This document shows positions 1 to 7,064 of a stretch of 11,784 bases of DNA, piece by piece. The notes below the pieces were generated by a model. The model saw nothing but the letters and a program-made list of their open reading frames with translations. It searched no databases and was not told the origin of the DNA. This DNA comes from CAZVJA01 sp964626885. GTDB lineage: Bacteria > Planctomycetota > Planctomycetia > Planctomycetales > Planctomycetaceae. Position numbers and translations under genes: made by a program. The stretch covers positions 1 through 11,784 of the forward strand of contig CAZVJA010000164.1 in assembly GCA_964626885.1 (NCBI GenBank), written 5' to 3'. Position 1 is the first letter of the stretch; every line of letters starts with the position of its first letter.

Positions 1-645
1 CGGCTGGCGGCGCACCTTGGCTGCACGACAACCGATCGCAGTCTCGAACTTGCCACTGTTCCCGACGATGAACACCGGCTGGAGAACTTCTGGAACCAAT
101 ACGATCCGCGACTGCGGCAAGCAGGCGTGGTCGTCCTGAATCCCGGCGGGGCATTCGGCGCCGCGAAGCATTGGCCGAACGAATCGTTCGCGGAACTTGC
201 CCGACGAATCGTCGACGACGCCGGAAAGACGGTGCTGGTCTTGTGCGGCCCCGCGGAACGGGATGCCGCGCGAGAAATCGTCCGACATGCAGACAGAGAG
301 CAGGTGCTCAGCCTTGCGGACGCCCCGCTCAGCATCGGCCTGTCGAAAGCGGCGGTGAAGTCCGCAAGCCTGTTGGTCACGACCGATTCGGGACCGCGGC
401 ATTTCGCGCCGCCGTTTGGAGTACCGGTGGTCACCCTGTTCGGCCCGACGCATATCGCCTGGAGCGAAACGTATTACGCCAAGGGGGTGCACCTGCAAAT
501 CCCCGTCGATTGCGGCCCCTGCCAACAGCGAACTTGTCCGCTCGCGCATCACCGCTGCATGCGAGATTTGAAAGTCGACACCGTATTCGACGCGTCAATC
601 CAATTACTGAAGAAATACGACCTGCAAGGTATCCAGGCGGCATGA
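1..645 (+). CDS. waaF: ADP-heptose:LPS heptosyltransferase (WaaF type), 3' part
   Basis: This is the C-terminal 214 residues of a GT9-family heptosyltransferase. Frame 1 is open from the first base and the start lies outside the window. The enzyme class transfers L-glycero-D-manno-heptose from ADP-heptose to the inner core of lipopolysaccharide at the cytoplasmic face of the inner membrane. Visible motifs in order are NPGGAFGAAKHWP (about residues 47-59 of the fragment), the TTDSGPRHFA nucleotide-sugar binding segment followed by GVPVVTLFGPTH, and the cysteine-rich tail CGPCQQRTCPLAHHRCM. That tail is typical of heptosyltransferase II and argues for WaaF over WaaC. The TGA stop overlaps an ATG at 642, which is a possible alternative start for the next gene. 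The next two genes are also LPS-core type. Confidence is high for the family and good for the WaaF subtype. Confidence 0.93.
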   Translation, partial: RLAAHLGCTTTDRSLELATVPDDEHRLENFWNQYDPRLRQAGVVVLNPGGAFGAAKHWPNESFAELARRIVDDAGKTVLVLCGPAERDAAREIVRHADREQVLSLADAPLSIGLSKAAVKSASLLVTTDSGPRHFAPPFGVPVVTLFGPTHIAWSETYYAKGVHLQIPVDCGPCQQRTCPLAHHRCMRDLKVDTVFDASIQLLKKYDLQGIQAA

Positions 646-821
646 AGACGCTCCGCCATATTCATAATTCGTCAGGTTCATCGCGTGGATCCGTTCGCGC
701 GGTGACGAGGTCAGCCAGCATCGATTCGCTGAACGGCCGACAGCACGGCCTCTCGGCGCAGCCAGCAGATCCCGGAGTCGGGTCCGTTTCTCAATCGGTT
801 GCACCGGGCAGGCTGGGAAGT

Positions 822-1967
822 ATGCACATCGCACTCGTCAAGCGGCGCTATACGTTACAGAGTGGTGGTTCGGAACGCTACTGCGTGAATCTGTCTCGGC
901 AACTACGGAGGCAGGGGCACCGCGTTACCATCATCGGGGAGTCGATCGATGAAGAGCTCCGGGATGAAGTGGAGTTCATTCCGGTGCGGGTCAACCGGAT
1001 GACCTCGTCAACGCGGAATCGATCCTTCGCCGAGAATTGCGGCCATGTTGCCCGCAGCACGCGCTTCGACCTCGTCTACGGGCTCGGCCGCTCGTTCGGT
1101 CTCGACGCCGTGCGAATCACCGAACGCCTGCAATCGCACTGGCTGACGATCCGATATCAGCACCCGTTATCACTGCTGTTCCAACGCATCAACCCACGGC
1201 ATCGCACGCTCGTTTCGCTGGAACGGTCCATTTACGGGTCGCGCGATGTGCGGCGGATCGTCGCGCAATCCTCGCTCGATCGCCGTCTTGTCCGAGACTA
1301 TTATGGAGTCCCCGAAGATAAGATCCGCGTCGTGGCAAACGGCGTCGACACGGACGTCTTCAATCCGGGAGCCCGAGCCGAGCGGACGCGCGTTCGTGAG
1401 GAACTTGGTATCGCCCCGGATGCACCGCTGCTGCTCTTCGCCTCAATGGATTTCGAGGGGAAAGGATTGCGTTCGGTGCTGTCGGCTCTACGAAGCTCAC
1501 GGCATCGGGATTCGAGACTGCTGGTGCTGGGGAAAGGGGAGATCTCGCGTTTCACGAAGCTGGCTCGAGATTACGGTGTGGAACAGCGCGTCACGTTCGC
1601 CGGTCGCAGAAGAGATATTCATCGTTTCTACGGCGCGGCCGACCTGTTTCTGCTTCCCACGGCCTACGAACCTTTCCCGAACGTCAACCTGGAAGCGCTC
1701 GCCTGCGGAACGCCGGTCCTCACGACGAGTACGGCGGGGGGAGCCGATGTGATCGAACCGGAGCGCAACGGCTATCTCGTCTCAGCGGGAACAGCCGTCG
1801 AGGAAATCGCCCATTCCGTCGACCGTCACTTCGAAAAGTCCGAGACTGAACGGGCCACCATGTCGGCCACGTGCTGGGAAATCGCCCGGCATCTCACCAT
1901 CGAGAACAACATGCTCCGAACACTCGACGTCTTTGAGGAAGTACTCCTTGAAAAGCATCGCGTTTGA
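822..1967 (+). CDS. GT4-family glycosyltransferase (WaaG-like)
   Basis: A 381-residue GT-B retaining glycosyltransferase. The N-terminal Rossmann domain opens with MHIALVKRRY and has the GGSERYCVNL acceptor-side loop at about 15-24. The C-terminal donor domain carries VANGVDTDVFNPG (about 171-183), FEGKGL (211-216) and the diagnostic E-x7-E motif at E283 and E291 (EPFPNVNLE), then GTPVLTTSTAGGADVI. The frame stays open far upstream, inside waaF. I chose ATG 822 because the protein then begins exactly at the first beta strand and has normal family length. An in-frame ATG at 642 would give a 4-nt ATGA overlap with waaF but adds 60 Ser/Arg-rich residues without recognisable fold. Shine-Dalgarno support is weak for both starts. 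Neighbours suggest transfer of glucose, heptose or another hexose to the LPS core; the sugar cannot be read from the sequence. Confidence 0.88.
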   Translation: MHIALVKRRYTLQSGGSERYCVNLSRQLRRQGHRVTIIGESIDEELRDEVEFIPVRVNRMTSSTRNRSFAENCGHVARSTRFDLVYGLGRSFGLDAVRITERLQSHWLTIRYQHPLSLLFQRINPRHRTLVSLERSIYGSRDVRRIVAQSSLDRRLVRDYYGVPEDKIRVVANGVDTDVFNPGARAERTRVREELGIAPDAPLLLFASMDFEGKGLRSVLSALRSSRHRDSRLLVLGKGEISRFTKLARDYGVEQRVTFAGRRRDIHRFYGAADLFLLPTAYEPFPNVNLEALACGTPVLTTSTAGGADVIEPERNGYLVSAGTAVEEIAHSVDRHFEKSETERATMSATCWEIARHLTIENNMLRTLDVFEEVLLEKHRV

Positions 1968-2826
1968 GGAGTGGGACAATGGGCGGCTGGTGGTCAACCG
2001 CGAGTTCGCCTCCATTCTCCGTGCCAACGGCCTGGAGACGTTCCATAGCCTGATGCAGTTCGAGGGGGGAGACGTCGCAAAAAATCTTCTCCGCGAGCGG
2101 ACCACCACGCGAATCACTCTCAAGGATTCCGCGGGGACCGAACGGGCCTTCTACATCAAGCGGCACGGCCCGCCCCCCTGGAAAGAATACGTCAAACCGT
2201 TGCTAAGGCTGACGCGGCCAATGCTCGGTGCCCGGCATGAATGGAACGCTATCTTGCAGTTCCACGAGGCGGGCATTCCCACGATGACACCTGTCGCGCT
2301 CGGCGAGTCGGGCGGCGAATCCTTTCTGCTCACCGCCGCGCTCGACGGCTGCACGAAGCTGTCACATTGGGCAGCGGCACACCATGAATGTCACAATGGA
2401 AAAAATGGGGAGCGCAACAGCCGATATCCTTTTACAGTCAAAACGTCATGCAAAGATAACACTCGGCAATCTCGTGCAATCATTCAACGCCTGGCGTGCA
2501 TCGCCCGCAAAATGCACGGAGCCGGGTTGCATCACCAGGACTTCTACCTCACGCACTTTCTGGTGCCGAACGACGGTCCCCCGGAGAACCTGTTCGTGAT
2601 CGATCTGGGGCGCGCCCGCCGCTGCCGAAATCTTCCCACCCGATGGGTCGTGAAGGATTTGGCGCAGCTCGACTATTCGGCTTCCGCGGCATCCCTCAGC
2701 GATAAGGCTCGGTTCCTGAAAGCCTATCTCGGCCGCCGCCCCAGCAACGCCGATCGATCTCTCCTTCGCCGTATTCAGCGAAAATCGCGAGCCATCGCCC
2801 GGCATTCGTCACGGCACGGGTTGTGA
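1948..2826 (+). CDS. WaaP/InaA-type lipopolysaccharide core sugar kinase
   Basis: A 292-residue protein-kinase-fold enzyme of the Kdo/WaaP (InaA) family, which phosphorylates core sugars such as heptose using ATP. Visible kinase landmarks are the ATP-anchoring lysine in FYIKRH (K71), E98 in GARHEWNAI as the likely helix-C partner, the catalytic loop HHQDFYLTHFLV (D198) and the metal-binding VIDLGRAR (D219, in place of DFG). The start is inferred as TTG 1948 because GAGGAAG at 1935-1941 lies about 6 nt upstream; an upstream TTG at 1933 has no such site. The gene therefore overlaps the end of the GT4 gene by 20 nt, indicating translational coupling. Residues about 145-180, between the lobes, are encoded by noticeably AT-richer DNA (about 2380-2487) and look like a variable linker. 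Core phosphates bridged by divalent cations normally stabilise the outer membrane. The exact sugar target is not known. Confidence 0.87.
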   Translation: MKSIAFEEWDNGRLVVNREFASILRANGLETFHSLMQFEGGDVAKNLLRERTTTRITLKDSAGTERAFYIKRHGPPPWKEYVKPLLRLTRPMLGARHEWNAILQFHEAGIPTMTPVALGESGGESFLLTAALDGCTKLSHWAAAHHECHNGKNGERNSRYPFTVKTSCKDNTRQSRAIIQRLACIARKMHGAGLHHQDFYLTHFLVPNDGPPENLFVIDLGRARRCRNLPTRWVVKDLAQLDYSASAASLSDKARFLKAYLGRRPSNADRSLLRRIQRKSRAIARHSSRHGL

Positions 2827-2853
2827 CCGCGGCGGACGTTCCCCTCTCAATTT

Positions 2854-2889
2854 CGCTGCGGAACCTCACTGCTGGAAACGCTCGCAGCG
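2854..2889 (+). other. 7-bp inverted repeat after the kinase gene
   Basis: CGCTGCG at 2854-2860 is complementary to CGCAGCG at 2883-2889, with 22 nt between. It lies 27 nt after the kinase stop codon, where a terminator would be expected, but no T-run follows. It could be a weak or factor-dependent termination hairpin, or chance in GC-rich DNA. Confidence 0.25.
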
Positions 2890-2952
2890 CACACACGCGG
2901 TTTAACGGGATGGTCCTGTCGGCTCGTCGGCAGACTTGCGTGGCATGAGATT

Positions 2953-2973
2953 TTGACATGTCGGCGCTATAAT
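2953..2973 (+). promoter_or_regulatory. Promoter-like TATAAT upstream of smpB
   Basis: A perfect TATAAT lies at 2968-2973 and a perfect TTGACA at 2953-2958. The spacer is only 9 nt, so they cannot serve as the -35 and -10 of one normal sigma70 promoter, which needs about 17 nt. The TATAAT alone, 38 nt before ATG 3011, is a plausible -10 element. If it is used, the upstream in-frame ATG at 2972 lies inside the promoter and cannot be the start codon. The same TTGAC-N9-TAT spacing occurs at 5840-5860. Confidence 0.45.
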
Positions 2974-3010
2974 GCCCTTCAAAGAATCCCGCAGAACAAA
3001 AGTAGATCAC

Positions 3011-3502
3011 ATGGCTCAGCAGAAGAAAAAATCCGAACGCGAGAACGATCAGTCGCGGTCCGTATGCCGCAACCGCAAGGCGCACCACAACTATGAGATC
3101 CTCGATGAACTTGAGTGCGGCATCGCGCTCACCGGCAGCGAGGTCAAAAGCATCCGCAACGGAAAGATTTCGATCGATGAAGCGTATGCCCGGCTGCGCG
3201 ACGGCGAATTGTGGCTGCTCAACAGCGATATCGCCGAGTACCCGCAGGCGACCGTGATGAATCACGAGCCGGGCCGGCCGCGAAAGCTGCTCATCCGTAA
3301 ACGGGAGCGGGAAAAATTTGCGGAAGCAGCCACACACAAAGGGCTGACGCTGGTCCCGTTGGCGGTCTACTTCTCGCCGCGCGGAATTGTGAAGGTAACA
3401 ATCGCCGTCGCGAAGGGACGCAAGCTGCACGATAAGCGGGAAAAGCTGAAAAAGCAGACCGACACCAAGGAAATGCGCGACGCAACCCTGCGGCGGCGTT
3501 GA
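3011..3502 (+). CDS. smpB: SsrA-binding protein SmpB
   Basis: A 163-residue SmpB, the small basic protein that binds tmRNA and brings it to stalled ribosomes for trans-translation. Family hallmarks are NRKAHHNYEILDELECGIAL and then TGSEVKSIRNGKISIDEAYA (about residues 21-60), the central RKLLIRKRE (91-99), TLVPLAVYFSPRG (113-125), VTIAVAKGRKLHDKRE (129-144) and a basic C-terminal tail ending RDATLRRR. That tail normally folds into the empty mRNA channel. Start ATG 3011 gives the usual length. An in-frame ATG at 2972 would add 13 residues but overlaps a TATAAT box. There is no clear Shine-Dalgarno site. The tmRNA gene itself is not in this window. Spacing of 184 nt to the upstream gene and 210 nt to the downstream gene suggests a single-gene transcription unit. 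Confidence 0.97.
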   Translation: MAQQKKKSERENDQSRSVCRNRKAHHNYEILDELECGIALTGSEVKSIRNGKISIDEAYARLRDGELWLLNSDIAEYPQATVMNHEPGRPRKLLIRKREREKFAEAATHKGLTLVPLAVYFSPRGIVKVTIAVAKGRKLHDKREKLKKQTDTKEMRDATLRRR

Positions 3503-3625
3503 GTGTCTGTCGCTGCGAATCGTTGCGCCAGTCACAGTCGCGACATGTCCCAACTCAGTCTGTTTGCACGGTCGATTGCGCGTTGATCGTAACTCCCTCC
3601 GACACGTGCGAGATGATTCGGCCTG

Positions 3626-3654
3626 TTGCGTGCGCATTTCCACACGGATATAAG
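3626..3654 (+). promoter_or_regulatory. Sigma70-like promoter for the Nramp-like gene
   Basis: TTGCGT at 3626-3631 and TATAAG at 3649-3654 are separated by exactly 17 nt, the optimal sigma70 spacer. The predicted transcription start near 3661 leaves a leader of about 50 nt before ATG 3713. The rest of the 3503-3712 intergenic stretch shows no gene or structured RNA that I can recognise. Confidence 0.45.
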
Positions 3655-3712
3655 GACGGAATAGCGAATCGGCTGCTTCGCTCGCAACGCTCCCCGAAAA
3701 TGAAAGCGCCTC

Positions 3713-5368
3713 ATGAGCCGACCCGATGACGTCGATACACTCCCCCCCTCCATGGATCCCGCGACCGGAGGGAACACGCTCGACCCTCCCACAACCTTGA
3801 ACGGCATTCTGCGCCGTCTGGGTCCGGGATTGATCATTGCCAGCAGCATCGTCGGCTCCGGGGAACTCATCGCCACCACCAAGGTCGGCGCGCAGGCCGG
3901 GATTACGCTCCTCTGGTTGATCCTCCTCGGTTGTGTCATCAAAGTGTTCGTGCAGGTCGAACTCGGGCGTTACACCATCTCGCACGGCGAAACGACTCTC
4001 GCCGCCCTCAATCAGGTGCCCGGTCCGCGACTCTGGATCAATTGGATCATCTGGGTCTGGCTGGTGATGATGCTGCTCGGCATCGGGCAGCTGGGGGCGA
4101 TTGTCGGCGGAGTCGGACAGTCGATGGCGCTCTCCTTTCCCATCCGCGGAGATTACGCCGCGGTGATCGCCACTCCCTCACAGAATGAGCTGAAGCACTA
4201 TATTCATTGGGAAGATGACCTGAAGAAGGGCGGATTGGAGTTGGCCAAGCTCCCTTCCGCGCGGCAAGAACATGTTCGCCGAGGCCAGAAGCTTCTGGAG
4301 GAACAGCTGGCGCGAATGGGAGCAAACGGAGCGGAACTCCTCGCAAAGGTCCGCAACGGAGAGGAACTCAAAGACCCGACGACCTGGGATGATCGCATCT
4401 GGGCGGCGGTCATTACGCTCCTCACGTCGATTTTGTTGTATCGCGGCCGCTACGGTCTGATCCAGAATTTCTCGACCGTGCTCGTCGCCACCTTTACGTT
4501 TGTCACCTTGGGGAACGTCTTCGCCCTGCAATCAACCCAGGTCTGGCATTTGTCGATTGACGATTTTCTCGCAGGACTTTCGTTCCGGCTTCCCGAATCC
4601 ACGGAAGACATCAATCCGCTGATGACGGCGTTCGCGACGTTCGGCATCATCGGCGTCGGTGCGTCGGAGTTGATCGCATATCCCTATTGGTGCATGGAGA
4701 AAGGGTATGCGAAGTTCACGGGGCCGCGCACGGCCGACGCGAGTTGGGCCAATCGTGCGCGCGGTTGGCTGCGGGTGATGCGTTACGACGCGTTTATCTC
4801 GATGATCGTTTACACCATCGCCACGGTCGCGTTTTATCTCATGGGGGCCGCCGTACTTAACCGAGAAGGTCGCGATCCCGAAGGAATGCGCATGGTCGGG
4901 ACGCTAGTGAATATGTACGTTCCGGTCTTCGGTGACTATGCCGGTTGGCTTTTCCTGGCCGGGGCGTTTGCCGTGCTCTACTCAACCTTTCTCGCCGCGA
5001 ATGCCGCGAATGCGCGTCTCTGGGTCGATTTCGCGAAAGTCTGCGGTCTCTTCACAAAGCACAATCAGGCACGGCACGACCGCGCGGTGGCCGTGATGTC
5101 GGCTCTGCTTCCGTTCCTCTGCCTGGCGGTTTACGTGAGCGGCGTCAATCCGGTCAGCACAATCCTGGTCTCGGGAGCGATGCAGTCCTTATTATTGCCA
5201 ATGATCGGGTTCGGCGCGCTCTATTTCCGCTGGACCCGCACCGATCTGCGCCTCCGACCGACGCTCCTCTGGGATATTCTCCATGTCGTCTCCTGCCTCG
5301 GGCTACTCGCCGCGGGGGGCTGGGGAGCGTACAGTGAAGGGCTGAAGATCGTCAAATTGATGAAATGA
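3713..5368 (+). CDS. Divergent Nramp (SLC11)-like membrane transporter
   Basis: A 551-residue multi-spanning membrane protein with the Nramp LeuT-like layout. TM1 begins GPGLIIASSIVGSGEL (37-52), followed by TM2 about 62-85, TM3 about 107-140, TM4-5 about 230-270, the TM6 region GIIGVGASELIAYPYW (311-326) and further helices to about 540. Classical Nramps bind Mn2+ or Fe2+ through DPGN in TM1 and MPH in TM6. By hand alignment these positions read GSGE and SEL here, so both motifs are missing while the surrounding helices are kept. A hydrophilic, charged and probably helical insertion of about 75-85 residues (roughly 146-229) sits in the TM3-TM4 loop, which is periplasmic in the family topology. 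It is longer than typical bacterial Nramps of roughly 410-450 residues. The substrate is unknown; it may be another cation or a different solute. It is probably monocistronic. Confidence 0.85.
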   Translation: MSRPDDVDTLPPSMDPATGGNTLDPPTTLNGILRRLGPGLIIASSIVGSGELIATTKVGAQAGITLLWLILLGCVIKVFVQVELGRYTISHGETTLAALNQVPGPRLWINWIIWVWLVMMLLGIGQLGAIVGGVGQSMALSFPIRGDYAAVIATPSQNELKHYIHWEDDLKKGGLELAKLPSARQEHVRRGQKLLEEQLARMGANGAELLAKVRNGEELKDPTTWDDRIWAAVITLLTSILLYRGRYGLIQNFSTVLVATFTFVTLGNVFALQSTQVWHLSIDDFLAGLSFRLPESTEDINPLMTAFATFGIIGVGASELIAYPYWCMEKGYAKFTGPRTADASWANRARGWLRVMRYDAFISMIVYTIATVAFYLMGAAVLNREGRDPEGMRMVGTLVNMYVPVFGDYAGWLFLAGAFAVLYSTFLAANAANARLWVDFAKVCGLFTKHNQARHDRAVAVMSALLPFLCLAVYVSGVNPVSTILVSGAMQSLLLPMIGFGALYFRWTRTDLRLRPTLLWDILHVVSCLGLLAAGGWGAYSEGLKIVKLMK

Positions 5369-5476
5369 TAATGCTGGAAAGGGAGCCGCTCCCGGCGTCC
5401 TTCAATTCGTTCGTGCAAGTCACGGGTCGAGTTGATAAAAACGTCGGGATCATCACGCCGTGAACGGGGGAATTGC

Positions 5477-5824
5477 ATGTCCGAAAACAAAACGATTTTC
5501 AAACGTATTCTCGATCGGGAAATCCCGGCGGATGTCATCCACGAGGATGATCGCTGCATCGCCTTCCGCGACGTCAACCCGCAGGCGCCGACGCACGTGC
5601 TGATCATTCCCCGCAAGGAGATCGCGTCGTTGGCCGATATCTCCGAACACGACACGGCCCTTGTGGGCCATCTGCTCGTGATTGCCAGCACGCTCGCCCT
5701 TCAACTGGGGCTGAAGAGCGGATACCGCGTGATCATCAATTGCGGACGGGACGGCGGACAGACGGTCGACCACCTGCACGTGCATCTGCTCGGCGGGCGG
5801 CGTCTCGATTGGCCCCCCGGCTGA
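5477..5824 (+). CDS. hinT: HIT-family (HinT-type) nucleotide phosphoramidase
   Basis: A 115-residue histidine-triad protein of the HINT branch. Members of this branch hydrolyse nucleoside phosphoramidates and acyl-adenylates such as lysyl-AMP in the cytosol. The N-terminus MSENKTIFKRILDREIPADV and the segment FRDVNPQAPTHVLIIPRKEI match HinT. The triad is at H99-H101-H103 in DHLHVHLLGGR, with the central histidine acting as nucleophile in the family, and the protein ends with the typical WPPG. Start ATG 5477 is supported by GGGGGA at 5466-5471 and by normal length. An upstream in-frame TTG at 5432 would add 15 unconserved residues. It lies 108 nt after the transporter; that gap holds only a short GGGAG/CTCCC palindrome at 5381-5393 without a T-run. 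HinT is a general housekeeping protein, so context does not suggest a special role. Confidence 0.94.
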   Translation: MSENKTIFKRILDREIPADVIHEDDRCIAFRDVNPQAPTHVLIIPRKEIASLADISEHDTALVGHLLVIASTLALQLGLKSGYRVIINCGRDGGQTVDHLHVHLLGGRRLDWPPG

Positions 5825-5839
5825 GGCAACTGGCGAGCG

Positions 5840-5860
5840 TTGACCCCGCTGTGATATCAT
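5840..5860 (+). promoter_or_regulatory. Promoter-like TTGACC-N9-TATCAT before the DUF3500 gene
   Basis: TTGACC at 5840-5845 and TATCAT at 5855-5860 are separated by 9 nt, the same arrangement seen before smpB at 2953-2973. TATCAT may serve as a -10 element, giving a leader of about 105 nt before ATG 5973. No good -35 hexamer lies at 17 nt, so this is tentative. Confidence 0.3.
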
Positions 5861-5925
5861 CTGCTGCTAACGCTTCTAACAAAAGAATTGAGGCGTCACG
5901 GCTACGCGAGTCGACGGCTGCCAAC

Positions 5926-5951
5926 GATTTGCAAATCTCACATCTTTGTGA
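5926..5951 (+). promoter_or_regulatory. Two adjacent dyads just upstream of the DUF3500 gene
   Basis: A perfect 12-bp palindrome, GATTTGCAAATC (5926-5937), is followed without a gap by the inverted repeat TCACA-TCTT-TGTGA (5938-5951). Both lie between the putative promoter and the ribosome-binding site AAAAAGGAA (5956-5964). The first is symmetrical to its centre and looks more like a dimeric-regulator operator than an RNA hairpin. The second could fold as a 5-bp hairpin with a 4-nt loop right before the Shine-Dalgarno site. No regulator gene is adjacent. Confidence 0.35.
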
Positions 5952-5972
5952 AGCGAAAAAGGAACGATCCTC

Positions 5973-7064
5973 ATGCCGGCGGAATACCAGACGACCACTC
6001 ACAAACACTTCACCGCCACACGACGCCGCTCTCAAACTTCCGGGGCCAGACGATTGCTTGCGGCGGGAGCGGCCATCGCATGTCTGACGGCGTTGTTGCT
6101 CGGTCAAGGGACGAATGAAGAACGCTCATCGGGCTTGGCCATGACCAAGGCGGCACAGGCGTATCTTGCAGCTCTTACCGAACCGCAACAAAAGCAGACA
6201 AGATTCGCTTATGACGACTCCGAGCGTCTCAACTGGCATTTCATTCCTCGTCCGCGCAAGGGACTCCCGCTGAAAGATCTCGAAGGGAAATCGCTGAGCG
6301 CCGCACAGAGGTTGATCGCCAGCGGTCTTTCCACCGCCGGTTACGAGCAGACGTTTAACGTGATGAGCCTGGAAGAGATTCTCTACCTGCTTGAAACAGG
6401 CGACCGAGCCGCCAGGCGTGATCGCCGCGATCCGCAAAAATATTACGTGAGCATTTTCGGCGAACCCTCCGAGCATGGAACCTGGGGCTGGCGGCTGGAA
6501 GGGCATCACATTTCACTCAACTACACGATCGCAAACGGAAAGGTTGTGGCGACCACTCCCGAGTTCTTCGGAGCGAACCCCGGAAAGGTCGACGCCGGCC
6601 CGGGCCGGACGCTGCGAGTGCTCGCCCCCGAAGAGGATCTGGCCCGGCAAATCTTGAAACTCTGCTCACCTGAGCAGAAGAAGAGAATGCTCGTTGACCC
6701 CAAAGCTCCCGGCGATATTCGGGGAGCCGGGGCACCGCAGCCCGATACCACTCCCCCTGTCGGCCTCACGTTTTCGGAAATGAATGCCGACCAGCAGAAG
6801 CTGCTGACCGAATTGCTGGGGGAATACCTGAAGAACATGCCCGCTGATGTCGAGCGTGAACGGACCGCGCGAATCGATGCCGCAAAACGAGATGGCATTG
6901 CGATCGCCTGGTGGGGTGATTCCGAGGTCGATAAGCCGCACGCTTACCGGGTGCAAGGTTCGACGTTTCTGATCGAATACAACAACACACAGAACGAGGC
7001 GAATCACATCCATTCGGTCTGGCGGGATCTGGCGGGGGACTTCAACATTCCTCTGAAGAAATAA
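5973..7064 (+). CDS. Secreted DUF3500-domain protein
   Basis: A 363-residue protein of the DUF3500 family, frequent in planctomycetes and of unknown biochemical role. The N-terminus has a basic stretch (RRR at 17-19, RR at 26-27) and a hydrophobic segment about 28-43 (LLAAGAAIACLTALLL), consistent with a signal peptide or a signal anchor; no lipobox cysteine is visible. The domain spans about 55-360 and includes FIPRPRKGLPLKDL (90-103), EHGTWGWRLEGHHISL (167-182), ATTPEFFGANP (193-203) and, near the C-terminus, EYNNTQNEANHIHSVWRD (335-352). The many conserved His, Glu and Asn residues in these blocks hint at metal or ligand binding, which is inference. Start ATG 5973 is well placed behind AAAAAGGAA. 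The arginines before the hydrophobic core may reflect Tat export, but no clean Tat motif is seen. The next gene follows after 106 nt. Confidence 0.9.
   Translation: MPAEYQTTTHKHFTATRRRSQTSGARRLLAAGAAIACLTALLLGQGTNEERSSGLAMTKAAQAYLAALTEPQQKQTRFAYDDSERLNWHFIPRPRKGLPLKDLEGKSLSAAQRLIASGLSTAGYEQTFNVMSLEEILYLLETGDRAARRDRRDPQKYYVSIFGEPSEHGTWGWRLEGHHISLNYTIANGKVVATTPEFFGANPGKVDAGPGRTLRVLAPEEDLARQILKLCSPEQKKRMLVDPKAPGDIRGAGAPQPDTTPPVGLTFSEMNADQQKLLTELLGEYLKNMPADVERERTARIDAAKRDGIAIAWWGDSEVDKPHAYRVQGSTFLIEYNNTQNEANHIHSVWRDLAGDFNIPLKK

Noticed and set aside
2941..2956. Sigma54-like TGGCATG upstream of smpB
   Set aside because: The -12 GC dinucleotide is missing at the required 10-nt spacing; TG is present there instead.
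2827..3010. Search for a tmRNA gene beside smpB
   Set aside because: No tRNA-like ends, CCA-adjacent acceptor stem or tag-peptide frame were found in this gap or in 3503-3712.
2696..3985. 429-codon open frame on the minus strand
   Set aside because: It runs antisense across the kinase end, smpB and the start of the Nramp-like gene, all of which have strong family motifs. Its translation shows no recognisable domain; long antisense frames are common in GC-rich DNA.
5381..5393. GGGAG-CCG-CTCCC palindrome after the Nramp-like gene as a terminator
   Set aside because: The stem is only 5 bp and is not followed by a T-run.
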